Below, piece after piece: positions 1 to 7,907 of a DNA stretch of 64,000 bases. How positions within the stretch are numbered: position 1 is the first letter of the stretch; each line of letters begins with the position of its first letter. The DNA comes from Acidobacteriaceae bacterium (GTDB lineage: Bacteria > Acidobacteriota > Terriglobia > Terriglobales > Acidobacteriaceae): assembly GCA_027307045.1 (NCBI GenBank), contig DAHUXR010000004.1, positions 28,259 to 92,258 of the forward strand, read 5' to 3'. Made by a program: the position numbers and the translations under genes. Under the pieces are notes generated by a model, which did no database searches, was not told where the DNA came from, and saw only the letters and a program-made list of their open reading frames with translations.

Positions 1-2
1 TC

Positions 3-764
3 AATCGCAATAAGGACCGCAGCTTCCTGGAGACGGCGCAGAAGGGAATGAAAGATTGGTGGGAACTGATGAGCAAGCGCTCCACCAACATGGAAAAGCC
101 CATGAAGCCGCAGGTGATTGCCCATGAGCTAGGGAAGCGGCTGCGCAATGATGCGATCGTCAGCTCCGACAGTGGGACCATTACCACTTGGTGGGCACGC
201 CACATTCTTGCCAAACGAGGGCAGATGTATTCCTGTTCCGGCACGCTGGCCACCATGGCATGTGGGCTGCCTTACACCATCTCCGCGCAGATCGCGCACC
301 CGGACCGCCAGTGCGTTGCGTTTGTGGGCGATGGCGGGTTCAGCATGCTCATGGCGGAACTCGTGACTGCCGTGAAATACAAACTTCCGATCGTCATTGT
401 GGTGGTAAAGAACAACACGCTGGGCCAGATCAAGTGGGAACAAATGGTCTTTCTCGGCAATCCGGAATACGGGGTGGACCTTGCGCCCATTGGCTTTGTG
501 AAATTCGCGGAGGCTTGCGGCGCTGCCGGCTTCCGTATTGACGATCCTAAAGAATGCGGTGCGATTTTGGATCGTGCGCTCACGGCGAACGCCGCTGGTC
601 CGGTGGTGATTGAAGCTGTGGTCGATCCGTTTGAGGCTCCCATGCCTGCAAAAGTTACGTTTGAGCAGGCAGCGAAATTTACGGAGTCGCTGGTACGCGG
701 CGAGCCAAACCGCAAGAAGATAGTAGCCACTCAGATTGCCGATAAAGTGAGAGAGTTGGTGTGA
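3..764 (+). CDS. TPP-dependent enzyme, C-terminal part (pyruvate oxidase / acetolactate synthase-like), truncated by window edge
   Basis: This is the C-terminal part of a thiamine-pyrophosphate enzyme. The reading frame is already open at base 3, so the gene starts outside the window; the ATG at 48 is internal. The visible part is the PYR-like/TPP-binding C-terminal domain. The cofactor motif is seen as GDGGFSM followed about 25 residues later by KNNTLGQIKWEQ, the GDG...NN pattern that binds Mg-diphosphate. Family members decarboxylate pyruvate or related 2-oxoacids (PoxB, acetolactate synthase, glyoxylate carboligase). The sequence alone does not settle the substrate, and the N-terminal two thirds are missing. 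It is followed by a strong terminator and a convergent gene, so it ends its transcription unit. Confidence 0.85.
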   Translation, partial: NRNKDRSFLETAQKGMKDWWELMSKRSTNMEKPMKPQVIAHELGKRLRNDAIVSSDSGTITTWWARHILAKRGQMYSCSGTLATMACGLPYTISAQIAHPDRQCVAFVGDGGFSMLMAELVTAVKYKLPIVIVVVKNNTLGQIKWEQMVFLGNPEYGVDLAPIGFVKFAEACGAAGFRIDDPKECGAILDRALTANAAGPVVIEAVVDPFEAPMPAKVTFEQAAKFTESLVRGEPNRKKIVATQIADKVRELV

Positions 765-786
765 GAAAGAACTGAAGGTCATTTTC

Positions 787-820
787 AAAAGGCGAAGCCA
801 ATCGTGGCCTCGCCTTTTTT
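787..820. terminator. Rho-independent terminator between convergent genes
   Basis: AAAAGGCGA (787-795) pairs with TCGCCTTTT (810-818). An inner GCCA/TGGC pair extends the stem and T6 follows. Flanking A and T runs make it usable from both strands; it serves the TPP enzyme (+) and the DUF6496-like gene (-). Confidence 0.85.
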
Positions 821-854
821 GTCTGGAAATGACGGGGCGTTGTGGCTGGGCGGC

Positions 855-1079
855 CTACTTCTTTTTGGGCACCTTGGCGCCCTTTTCGCGCGCTTCCGAT
901 AGCCCTATCGCTATCGCCTGTTTGCTGCTCTTGACCGTGCCGCCCTTGCCACCCTTGCCGGATTTCAGTGTGCCTTTCTTTTTTCTGTGCATGGCGCTCT
1001 TCACTGATTTGCCGGCTGCCTTGCCGTACTTGCGACCGCTGGATTTCTTTTTCGAACTTGAACGTTTCTTGGTTGCCAT
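855..1079 (-). CDS. Small Lys-rich DUF6496-like protein
   Basis: A 74-residue, extremely basic protein. The first ~50 residues are runs of Lys, Ser, Gly and Arg resembling a histone H1 tail, and the C-terminus is the more ordered KQAIAIGLSEAREKG segment typical of the DUF6496 family. Family function is unknown; the composition suggests nucleic-acid binding, which is inference. The start is supported by GGGAGG seven bases before the ATG. It is divergent from the short-chain dehydrogenase at 1289, whose own N-terminus is also Lys/Pro-rich, so the two may share the roughly 210-base control region. Low-complexity composition makes homology calls weak. Confidence 0.72.
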   Translation of the reverse strand: MATKKRSSSKKKSSGRKYGKAAGKSVKSAMHRKKKGTLKSGKGGKGGTVKSSKQAIAIGLSEAREKGAKVPKKK

Positions 1080-1288
1080 TGTTCCTCCCTTTTAAATGAG
1101 AAGCGCGGAAAAGAAAATGAGTTGCGCCCCTCAACAGTGCCCTTCGGACAGCGATGGGTAAAATAAAAGGAAAGGCTGAGCTGCGCGAAACTCCTTCCAT
1201 CTGCACCATCCTCTCGCAAGAAATGTTCATCTTTGTGAATGAAGATATCAGTACAAAAGTTTGAAGAGTCTGCAAAAGGAGAGGAATC

Positions 1289-2242
1289 ATGGCGCGTCGT
1301 CCCGCTACACAGAAAAAGTCATCAAAGCCCGAATCCAAAGGCAAGGTGATGGCGTTTGCAACAAAAGGTAAGGCGCAACAGAAAGAGCCAAACCCACCTT
1401 TTCCCAGGCAGCATCAGCCTCGTCCGGGGATTGAAGCGAACGTGCAGCCCCGTCCAAAATATAAAGCCCCGCTGTATCGCGGGGCGGACAAGCTTCTGGA
1501 TAAAGTTGCGCTGATCACCGGTGGAGATTCCGGAATTGGCCGCGCCGTCGCCGTGCTTTACGCGCGCGAAGGCGCAGATGTCGCGGTGGTCTTCCTTCCC
1601 GCGGAGAAGAGAGACGCGCAGGAAACGGCAAGCGCAGTTCAGGCTGAAGGGCGGCGCTGCCTGTTAATTCCGGGCGATGTGAAAGACCCTGAGTTTTGCC
1701 GCGAAGCTGTGGAGCAAACTGTCGAAGAATTGGGCCGCCTCGATATTCTGGTGAATAACGCAGCTTTTCAGCAGCATCAGGAATCAATCGACGACATCAG
1801 TGAAGAGCAGTGGGAAAATACTTTCCGCACCAACATATTCGGCTACTTCCACATGGCCAAGGCCGCATTGCCTCATCTGAAACCCGGCAGCGCGATCGTA
1901 AATACCGGCTCCATCACCGGTCTGCAAGGCAACAAAGAGCTGCTCGATTATGCTTCCACCAAGGGAGCGATCCATGCTTTCACCAAATCGCTGGCGCAAA
2001 ACCTGGTGGAAAAGAAAATCCGAGTGAACTGTGTAGCTCCAGGCCCGGTATGGACTCCACTCAACATCGCCGACAAGCCTGCCGAGAAAGCGGCAGAGCA
2101 CGGAAAGGCGACACCCATGGAACGTCCTGCCCAACCGGAAGAAGTTGCGCCTGCATTTGTTTTTTTTGCGTCGGAGGCGGATTCCAGTTACATCACTGGC
2201 GAAGTATTGACCTTGCTGGGTGGCGAAACTACTGCTGCTTAG
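1289..2242 (+). CDS. Short-chain dehydrogenase/reductase (YghA/general-stress type)
   Basis: A 317-residue NAD(P)-dependent oxidoreductase of the classical SDR family. The cofactor motif TGGDSGIGRA is at residues ~77-86, the NNAA structural motif at 156-159, the catalytic Ser at 208, and YASTK at 221-225 supplies Tyr and Lys. The C-terminal VNCVAPGPVWTPL is typical of the subgroup that includes E. coli YghA and Bacillus general-stress dehydrogenases. The TGGDSGIG variant suits that group, but the substrate is not predictable. Residues 1-70 form a basic Pro/Lys/Gln-rich extension before the Rossmann fold; such extensions occur in the subgroup. The start has a good AGGAGAGG Shine-Dalgarno. Confidence 0.93.
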   Translation: MARRPATQKKSSKPESKGKVMAFATKGKAQQKEPNPPFPRQHQPRPGIEANVQPRPKYKAPLYRGADKLLDKVALITGGDSGIGRAVAVLYAREGADVAVVFLPAEKRDAQETASAVQAEGRRCLLIPGDVKDPEFCREAVEQTVEELGRLDILVNNAAFQQHQESIDDISEEQWENTFRTNIFGYFHMAKAALPHLKPGSAIVNTGSITGLQGNKELLDYASTKGAIHAFTKSLAQNLVEKKIRVNCVAPGPVWTPLNIADKPAEKAAEHGKATPMERPAQPEEVAPAFVFFASEADSSYITGEVLTLLGGETTAA

Positions 2243-2284
2243 CGGGCCTGGGGTTTTGCGCAGGCAACTTCTGGCTGAAGACGA

Positions 2285-2662
2285 TTATTGACTGAGCACG
2301 AAGTCGTAACGGACTTCGATCTCGCTTTGATGCTCTGCCGATTCGTATTTCCACTTGTGGACTGCCTGCGCCAGAGCATTCACCAGCACAGGATTACCGC
2401 CAAGTTCTTTGACGTTAACTACACTGCCATCGGAACTCACGGTGAGCAGTACTCGCGCTACGCCCTCTATCTTCATCTTGCGCGCAAGTTCCGGATATTC
2501 CGGCGGTGGGTTGGTCTTCACTTTGCGCGTGCTGCTTTGTGTCTGCGACGTTTGCGAAAACACAGTGGACACGGAGAGCGTGTGCCAAAGCAGGGTTGCG
2601 ATCAAGACAAAGAATGTAGCTTTCAAAAGACGAAGTGCACGATTTGAAAAGTGGGCGATCAT
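2285..2662 (-). CDS. Exported protein with TonB C-terminal-like domain
   Basis: About 125 residues: an N-terminal hydrophobic signal/anchor (KATFFVLIATLLWHTLSV), a short Gln/Ser/Thr/Lys linker and a TonB-C-like fold recognised from PPEYPELARKMKIEGVARV...SSDGSVVNVKELGG and a final KWKYE...VRYDF. In canonical TonB this domain contacts outer-membrane receptors. No ExbB/ExbD genes lie nearby, so a stand-alone periplasmic role is equally possible. An in-frame GTG at 2686 would add eight residues. I prefer the ATG at 2662 because it puts the signal peptide near the N-terminus, but neither start has a strong Shine-Dalgarno. Confidence 0.8.
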   Translation of the reverse strand: MIAHFSNRALRLLKATFFVLIATLLWHTLSVSTVFSQTSQTQSSTRKVKTNPPPEYPELARKMKIEGVARVLLTVSSDGSVVNVKELGGNPVLVNALAQAVHKWKYESAEHQSEIEVRYDFVLSQ

Positions 2663-2917
2663 ATGGTCTTGCGGTTTCCTTCCCACAAATCGAACTAACC
2701 AGGATCTCTGCGCTGCAGGGGCTTGGCAACTTTTCAGCCGCTTGCAATTGGATCATCCTATAAATGTTGTGTGTACTCCAGCATAAACAGCCTCTGGCTG
2801 CTCACCGAAGTCGAAAGCCGAATTGACCTTTTGTAATTGCCTGATTGCGCGTAAGTTCCAATATAGGATCCACGGGCGGAGATGCGCACCAGCTCCTGCC
2901 AGAGAAAGGGCCTCTTG

Positions 2918-2935
2918 CGAGGCCCCGTTTAACAG
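2918..2935 (-). terminator. Terminator of the first MCO-SCO operon
   Basis: GGGCCTC (2918-2924) and GAGGCCC (2929-2935) form a 7-bp GC stem with a 4-base loop. On the minus strand it is followed by TTTCTCT. It lies 22 bases past the SCO stop codon. Confidence 0.75.
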
Positions 2936-2957
2936 GCAAAAACTACTCTTTTTGGGC

Positions 2958-3644
2958 TTATTCATTGATAGCAGGATGTCTCTTGAATTCCCGCGGGATA
3001 GCAAATCCAATTTCCTGCGCCATCCACTCGGGCTCGCCGCTGCCCTGGCAAGTCCCCCACAAAGCCTTCGGCTCGTTCCCGTAGCGGATCATCCCGCTAT
3101 GCCTCGCTTTGTCCTTGTCGATCTCAGGATTGGGATCGGCAAACCCGGTCAAGTGCCGAAGCATGTCAACTTCCTCCGGCTTGCCGGTGAGAAAGGTCCA
3201 GTATTTGTCGTTGATGCCGTGCATCTTGGCATATTCCTTGAGCTTGGCCGGGGTGTCCTGCTCCGGCTTGACGGTCATGGAATAGATGAAAATCTCGTGA
3301 TTGATCTGCTCATGCAGGATCTTCTGCACGTGCTTGAGGTTGGCTGTGATGGTGGGGCACACGCCTTCGCAATCGGCATACATCATGTTGAGAATTACGA
3401 TTTTGTCTTTCAGCACGTCATCGTAAAACTTCACTCTTTTGCCGTTGTGCGTCACCAGCTCGACGTTGGGAAAGTAGCGCCGGCGCAGGACCTCGCGTCC
3501 AGGCAGCGGAGGGGTGAACTTATGAGCAGGCGCGGCAGTAGCGCCTGTCCGAGTGCCAGTTTCTTCACTGCGGGCCGCTAGCGCTCCCAGAAAGGGCACA
3601 GCGGCAAACCCGGCAAACAATTTTCTTCTGCTGACTTCTGACAT
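2958..3644 (-). CDS. SCO1/SenC/PrrC-family copper chaperone or redox protein
   Basis: A 228-residue thioredoxin-like protein. The copper-binding CEGVCP motif is at residues 92-97 (Cys92, Cys96), and the candidate third ligand His182 lies in ARHSGMIRYG. SCO proteins deliver copper to the CuA centre of cytochrome oxidase or act as thiol reductases on the outer face of the membrane. The N-terminus carries SRRKLFAG plus a hydrophobic stretch, consistent with Tat-type export. The start at 3644 was chosen for its AAAGGAG Shine-Dalgarno; the frame stays open upstream to 3746 without such support. It lies 61 bases downstream of, and probably cotranscribed with, a multicopper oxidase, an obvious candidate client. 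A longer paralogue occurs at 60212. Confidence 0.92.
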   Translation of the reverse strand: MSEVSRRKLFAGFAAVPFLGALAARSEETGTRTGATAAPAHKFTPPLPGREVLRRRYFPNVELVTHNGKRVKFYDDVLKDKIVILNMMYADCEGVCPTITANLKHVQKILHEQINHEIFIYSMTVKPEQDTPAKLKEYAKMHGINDKYWTFLTGKPEEVDMLRHLTGFADPNPEIDKDKARHSGMIRYGNEPKALWGTCQGSGEPEWMAQEIGFAIPREFKRHPAINE

Positions 3645-3705
3645 CTTCGAAACTCCTTTCGAATATTGGCGGCAGCAGCTCGCGTGCACATGCTGCCGCA
3701 CAGGT

Positions 3706-5670
3706 TTACGGATTCGTCTTGGTGTCGCCGGTTGTGCCCACGTCAAAACGCAACATCATGGCGTGATCTTCATGAATCACGTTATGGCAGTGCATCACGT
3801 AGCGGCCAAGCCAGTCGCGGAAGCGCATCCGGATGGTTGCATTGGCTTTCGGCACTAGACGGACGGTATCTTTGCGCGCCAGGTTTACGCCGCTCGGAGA
3901 GTTACTCGTACACCCTGACCAGCAGTACTGGCTGCTGTAGCTGTTGTAGTCCCATGAATCGTCGCTGCTGCTGCCGTACAGGCCAGGCGCACCCTGGGTG
4001 ACCTGGTGCTCTTCCATATGGACATGAATCGGATGCGACCAGTTCCACCCATTATCGAAATACCATTGTTCCAGGCTGTTCTGCTGCACGGTGAAGCGCG
4101 CCGTAGTGCAACTGAACAGGCTGCCATTGATGGTCCACTGGCCGTTCCGGCCCTGGTCAAAGTTAAAGGTACGGCTCACGCGCGGAGTACCGCTCACGCT
4201 GGGCAGGGCGTAGTAGCTCGGCAGGGTTGCCGGGTCTACGCTGTTGTCCTGCGCGGAGGGCTGGTCCACCACGATCTGTAGCATCAGGAAGCCCTGGCCG
4301 GGAGACGAGACAGACCCCGTGGGACCGCCCTGTCCATTCGGCTGAAGCAGGCGGTTCTCGAGATAGATCGTCTTGCCTGCATACTTCGAGAAGTCGATAA
4401 CCACGTCTGCGCGTTCCGCCACTCCCAGCGCGACCGCCGGTACCTGGATCGGCTTTGGCAGCAAGTTGCCATCATTCGAAATCTGCCAGAACGGCTGCGA
4501 GGTGGTGAGGTTGTTCGGGTCCGTCAGGTAAATCTGGAGGAAGCGCGACGGCCCGGTATTGATCCAGCGGAAGCGATAGCGCCGCGGGCTAACGTGCAGC
4601 ACCGGCTGAATCACTCCGTTGACCAGAAACTTGTCCCCCAGGATGCCGTCCGTGTTGAACGTGTCAAACACCAGATCGCCAGTGGTCGCATCAAAACAGC
4701 GGTCGGCAAACATCATTGGAATGTCATACGTTGGGAACGACGGCAGGCGGAACCCGGTGGTTTCGTCGCCGGTGTCGTAGTTATTGAACAGGATGTAATG
4801 ACCGACCAAGCCTTTGTAGACGTTCTGCGCCGTGAAGCCCTCACGATGATCGTGATACCACAGCGTGCCCAGCGCCTCATTGATGTCGCCGTTCGTCGAT
4901 ACGTGATCAGAGAGAAATCCGGCAAGCTGGTTGGGATAGTACTGATCGTAATACTGGCCAGAAGCGAAGTAATCACAAGGGAAGCCGTCACTCTCTGAAG
5001 GCGTGTGGCCATTATGCAGGTGCGTAGAGACCGAATTGATCCCGAAGCCACCATTGTCGGAAGGCAGGTTGTTGTAGTTGCGGATCAGGACCGGCGTGCC
5101 GTAGTGGCTCACGTAAGTCGAGCCGGGGCTCATGCCGTCAAAGGTCCATAATCTCTGCATAGGCAGGTCGGGCGACATGCTCACATTCGCCACCTGCTGG
5201 CTCACTTGATACACCGTTGCCGCGGGGAAGGGAAGATTCCCGTTGCTGCCGATCGGCGACTGGTGTGCCCGCGTGCGGCCTTCATACGCAATGCCAGTTG
5301 CTGGATTGATTGCGTTGTTAGGAGCGATGGTCGGCGCCGGCCCGGTGAGCGCGGAAAGAGCGATAGGTTGCTTCACCGGCGGAATCGGCATGTTCATAAC
5401 CCACGGACGAGTTGTCGGGCTGGCGCAATTGCCGCAGCCGCTGCTTCCGGAATAGCAGTTGCCGCCGCTGCCCCAGCTGTCAGCCCATGCCCGCGTGCTC
5501 AGCCCTTTTTTGGCAATCAACATTCCTGCGCTTGTCAGCAGCCCCATTTTCATCAGATCACGGCGGCTGGTTAACCCGGCTTTTACCAATTCCTGCCGGT
5601 TCTTAAAGGCGTTGTACATTTCCTTCCATCGTGCGCGAGAGACTTTCTCGCCATTCGCATTGAAATACAT
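3706..5670 (-). CDS. Multicopper oxidase (CotA/bilirubin-oxidase-like), Tat-exported
   Basis: A three-cupredoxin-domain laccase-like oxidase of 654 residues. All copper motifs are visible: HLHNGH and WYHDH in the N-terminal half, HPIHVH, and the terminal HCHNVIHEDHAMML, which carries the T1 Cys, His and axial Met. Such enzymes couple one-electron oxidation of phenols, metals or bilirubin to O2 reduction; the substrate here is unknown. A twin-arginine motif (SRRDLMKMG) precedes a hydrophobic segment but sits ~35 residues in, behind a charged helix-forming extension that also occurs in the paralogue at 61332. The start at 5670 has GGAG at 5-base spacing; the frame is open to a GTG at 5736, and an ATG at 5703 is possible. 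Followed by an SCO gene. Confidence 0.93.
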   Translation of the reverse strand: MYFNANGEKVSRARWKEMYNAFKNRQELVKAGLTSRRDLMKMGLLTSAGMLIAKKGLSTRAWADSWGSGGNCYSGSSGCGNCASPTTRPWVMNMPIPPVKQPIALSALTGPAPTIAPNNAINPATGIAYEGRTRAHQSPIGSNGNLPFPAATVYQVSQQVANVSMSPDLPMQRLWTFDGMSPGSTYVSHYGTPVLIRNYNNLPSDNGGFGINSVSTHLHNGHTPSESDGFPCDYFASGQYYDQYYPNQLAGFLSDHVSTNGDINEALGTLWYHDHREGFTAQNVYKGLVGHYILFNNYDTGDETTGFRLPSFPTYDIPMMFADRCFDATTGDLVFDTFNTDGILGDKFLVNGVIQPVLHVSPRRYRFRWINTGPSRFLQIYLTDPNNLTTSQPFWQISNDGNLLPKPIQVPAVALGVAERADVVIDFSKYAGKTIYLENRLLQPNGQGGPTGSVSSPGQGFLMLQIVVDQPSAQDNSVDPATLPSYYALPSVSGTPRVSRTFNFDQGRNGQWTINGSLFSCTTARFTVQQNSLEQWYFDNGWNWSHPIHVHMEEHQVTQGAPGLYGSSSDDSWDYNSYSSQYCWSGCTSNSPSGVNLARKDTVRLVPKANATIRMRFRDWLGRYVMHCHNVIHEDHAMMLRFDVGTTGDTKTNP

Positions 5671-5736
5671 ACAAGCTCCGTCTGACTCAAGTTTTGGTGG
5701 CATTTGGGGACACGTATGCGTTCTTTCCGCTGTCAC

Positions 5737-6177
5737 GGCTGCGGAGACAAAAGTTGTACGTGGCTAAAGGAACCCGGAAGTTTAAGGCAAGGACGGTTCG
5801 GGCGTCATCGTGCGGAGCGATTCTGCCCTGCGCGGATGGCCCGAAACGGCCTTGTTCTGATTGAATTTGTCATAAGGATTCGGTAAGCGCGCAAAACAAC
5901 GAGTCCAAATCCTCTCGTCTACATCCGTCGTTTTTGAAGCTTGGTGGCATAGTAAACGCGGCAACAACGCCGGTCAATAAGTGATTCTAAGTAAATCTTA
6001 ATTTTGGCAAGACCGATTTCCACAGACGCAATGGTGAAAGCCTTTCAGACTGGACCTGTCGCCGCTAATTGCTTTGAGGGATGAAAGATTTAGCTGCGAT
6101 AGGAAAATGCTATGGGTTGCGTCACGCAAAAAAAAGACGCGGCAGGCTGCGTCTTTTTCAGGTGAATTGCTTATTTT
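5737..6177. other. Gene-free stretch upstream of the first multicopper oxidase
   Basis: About 440 bases between the BON gene and the oxidase, both on the minus strand. Apart from the BON terminator at 6131-6158 I see no convincing ORF or repeat. The AT-rich part around 5930-6020 is the likeliest place for the oxidase promoter, but no clear -35/-10 pair was found. Confidence 0.5.
6131..6158 (-). terminator. Terminator after the BON-domain gene
   Basis: A perfect 10-bp inverted repeat, AAAAAGACGC (6131-6140) and GCGTCTTTTT (6149-6158), with an 8-base loop. It is followed on the minus strand by further T residues and lies 20 bases past the stop codon. Confidence 0.88.
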
Positions 6178-6756
6178 TTAGCTTTTCTTGGGCTGCTCCA
6201 CTTGCAGATTGTTCTCGACGGAGAACACTCCGGAAACGCCATTCGCGCGTATGAACGCACTATCCTTGTCTGCCTGGGTCCTTACCACTCCCACCAGGTT
6301 CACATGGCCGTTCTTCACGATAATGTGGATTGGCGGCACGGGCTGGATCCCGTAATTGAACAGGCGGGCATCATTGAATACTGCCACGGCGACCTGACGG
6401 CGAATGCGGTCATCGTTGAATGAAGCCGGAAGTATCTCGATTTGGTTATCCACCCGCTCCACGCCTTCCAGGTGCTTCACTCGGGCTTCGGCTGAATCTT
6501 TTACGATTGCGTCACGTACCTGCCCGAACAAAGTAACGGTTCCGCCATCTACACGGTAAGCGAGGTTATCGAAGACCGTAAACTGCGGAATCATATTGAG
6601 TTCATGGCGGACTTCGCCGGAAATCCGCTGTTCAAGCCGGGTGTTGGCGCTGTTTGTGATCTGCTGGGAAGGCTGGTCAACGGAAGCGGCGAACGCCAAT
6701 CCCGTAGTTCCCAAAGCCAGGACCGCAGATAAAAATGTGCTTAGACCTTTTTTCAT
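6178..6756 (-). CDS. Periplasmic BON-domain protein (OsmY-like)
   Basis: 192 residues with a cleavable signal peptide (MKKGLSTFLSAVLALGTTGLAFAA) and two BON domains. The first includes RVDGGTVTLFGQV and the ARVKHLEGVERVDNQIEIL repeat; the second includes IIVKNGHVNLVGVV and GVFSVENNLQVE. BON domains bind phospholipid or other hydrophobic ligands in the periplasm, and OsmY-type proteins protect the envelope under osmotic stress. The start is secured by a strong GGAGGAGG Shine-Dalgarno. It is monocistronic: a terminator follows directly and the upstream gene is divergent. Confidence 0.9.
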   Translation of the reverse strand: MKKGLSTFLSAVLALGTTGLAFAASVDQPSQQITNSANTRLEQRISGEVRHELNMIPQFTVFDNLAYRVDGGTVTLFGQVRDAIVKDSAEARVKHLEGVERVDNQIEILPASFNDDRIRRQVAVAVFNDARLFNYGIQPVPPIHIIVKNGHVNLVGVVRTQADKDSAFIRANGVSGVFSVENNLQVEQPKKS

Positions 6757-7071
6757 GGGCCTCCTCCTAATCTCAATCTTTCCTTACAGTATTAACTGTT
6801 TAGTTAATTAGTTAGATGACAGAAAAAGACGCCGGATTCCGCCATTTCAGAGGGGTAACAATTCTTAACCTTTGTCCGGCACCCCCGGCGTGAGAAGAAC
6901 CGGCAAGTGCCGCTGTGGATGGTCACATCGGCCAACAATGGGACGGCTTTTGTGTATCCTATAAGTTGCGTTGACCCCGACTGCGGCTGCAATCACAGCT
7001 AAAAGGCGGGTAGCGGGGAGTAACCCCGCAATCGGCGATTCACATCTGAGTATTTGCAGGAGTGTTCCCCC
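6757..7071. other. Divergent control region between BON gene and secreted protein
   Basis: 315 bases separating two divergently transcribed exported-protein genes. It contains an AT-rich block near 6790-6820 (TTAGTTAATTAGTTAG), a plausible promoter for the BON gene. No ORF with coding character was seen. Confidence 0.45.
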
Positions 7072-7764
7072 ATGAAATCTGCGAGAGCGGTAATCGTTAT
7101 CCTGATGTTTTGTCTCGGGTTGGGTGCCGTTGGGCAGCAAGCGCCCGCGCCACAGCAGATGCAAGACACGCCGCAAACTGATCTCAACACCATTCTCCTG
7201 CAGGTCCAAAAGGCCACCAGTTCAGCCAACGTCAACCTGGGAAGGCTGCGCATTGAAAAATGGAAGACTGATTCCCAGCAAAAACAACAGATGCAGCAAG
7301 TGGCGGATTCATTGCAAAAGAACATCGCAAACGCCGTTCCCGGCCTGGTTAGCGATGTCCAGACCAGCCGCGGTGGCGTGCTGGCGACTTTCAAGCTGTA
7401 CCACAACTTGAACGTGGTTTATGAGTTTCTCAGCTCCATGGCCGAGGCTGCAGGCGCTTATGGCAGGAAAGAGGAGTACCAACCCCTGGAAGGCGACGCC
7501 ACCGCCTTGGATACCGTCCGGCAAAATTTATCAATGTACATAGAACAGGCCGCCGGCAAAATGGAAGCCGCCAACCAGGCTGCAGCCAATGCTGTTCAGG
7601 CCAGGCAGACCCCAGGTACCGTTGTTCCGGGGCGAAAAGTAGTTGTCATCGATGAAAATGCTACTCCTCCCCGCAAGCGCCCAAAATCTACAAAGAAAAA
7701 GACTTCAACTCCACCAGCCCAGGCCACGCCGACTCCCGCACAGGCTTCCTCTTCTCCTCACTAA
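7072..7764 (+). CDS. Secreted protein of unknown function with basic Pro/Lys tail
   Basis: 230 residues from the ATG at 7072, chosen because AGGAG lies 9 bases upstream and the signal peptide (AVIVILMFCLGLGAVG) then starts correctly; an upstream in-frame TTG is unsupported. After a Gln/Pro-rich linker comes a mostly helical region (residues ~40-165) with no catalytic signature, beginning TDLNTILLQVQKATSSANVNLG. The tail (~190-230) is rich in Lys, Pro, Thr and Ser (RKRPKSTKKK). I do not recognise the family. It directly precedes the ECF sigma operon but is separated from it by that operon's promoter. Confidence 0.75.
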   Translation: MKSARAVIVILMFCLGLGAVGQQAPAPQQMQDTPQTDLNTILLQVQKATSSANVNLGRLRIEKWKTDSQQKQQMQQVADSLQKNIANAVPGLVSDVQTSRGGVLATFKLYHNLNVVYEFLSSMAEAAGAYGRKEEYQPLEGDATALDTVRQNLSMYIEQAAGKMEAANQAAANAVQARQTPGTVVPGRKVVVIDENATPPRKRPKSTKKKTSTPPAQATPTPAQASSSPH

Positions 7765-7779
7765 ATTTCCAAAGATTCT

Positions 7780-7808
7780 GGAACTTGTGACCCCCGGGCG
7801 GGGTCTAT
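7780..7808 (+). promoter_or_regulatory. ECF (sigma-E-type) promoter of the sigma/anti-sigma operon
   Basis: GGAACTT (7780-7786), a 16-base spacer and GTCTAT (803-808 of the same block, i.e. 7803-7808) reproduce the classic GGAACTT-N16-GTCTA layout of ECF group promoters. It lies 100 bases before the ECF sigma start codon, implying autoregulation. The spacer contains a GACCCC/GGGGTC inverted repeat (7789-7805). Confidence 0.72.
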
Positions 7809-7907
7809 CTACGTGAAGGATTTGCTGTATCCCGTGGGTAAGTTACTGCCGTTACCGCTTAATTAGTTGTAGCGGCGCCCATATCTTGAGAAAATTGGGG
7901 TGACGCC

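Noticed and set aside
129..788. Long minus-strand ORF opposite the TPP enzyme
   Set aside because: It is antisense to a clear conserved domain and has no family features; a shadow frame.
2285..2662. The TonB-C protein as part of a complete TonB-ExbBD system
   Set aside because: No ExbB or ExbD genes lie in the window.
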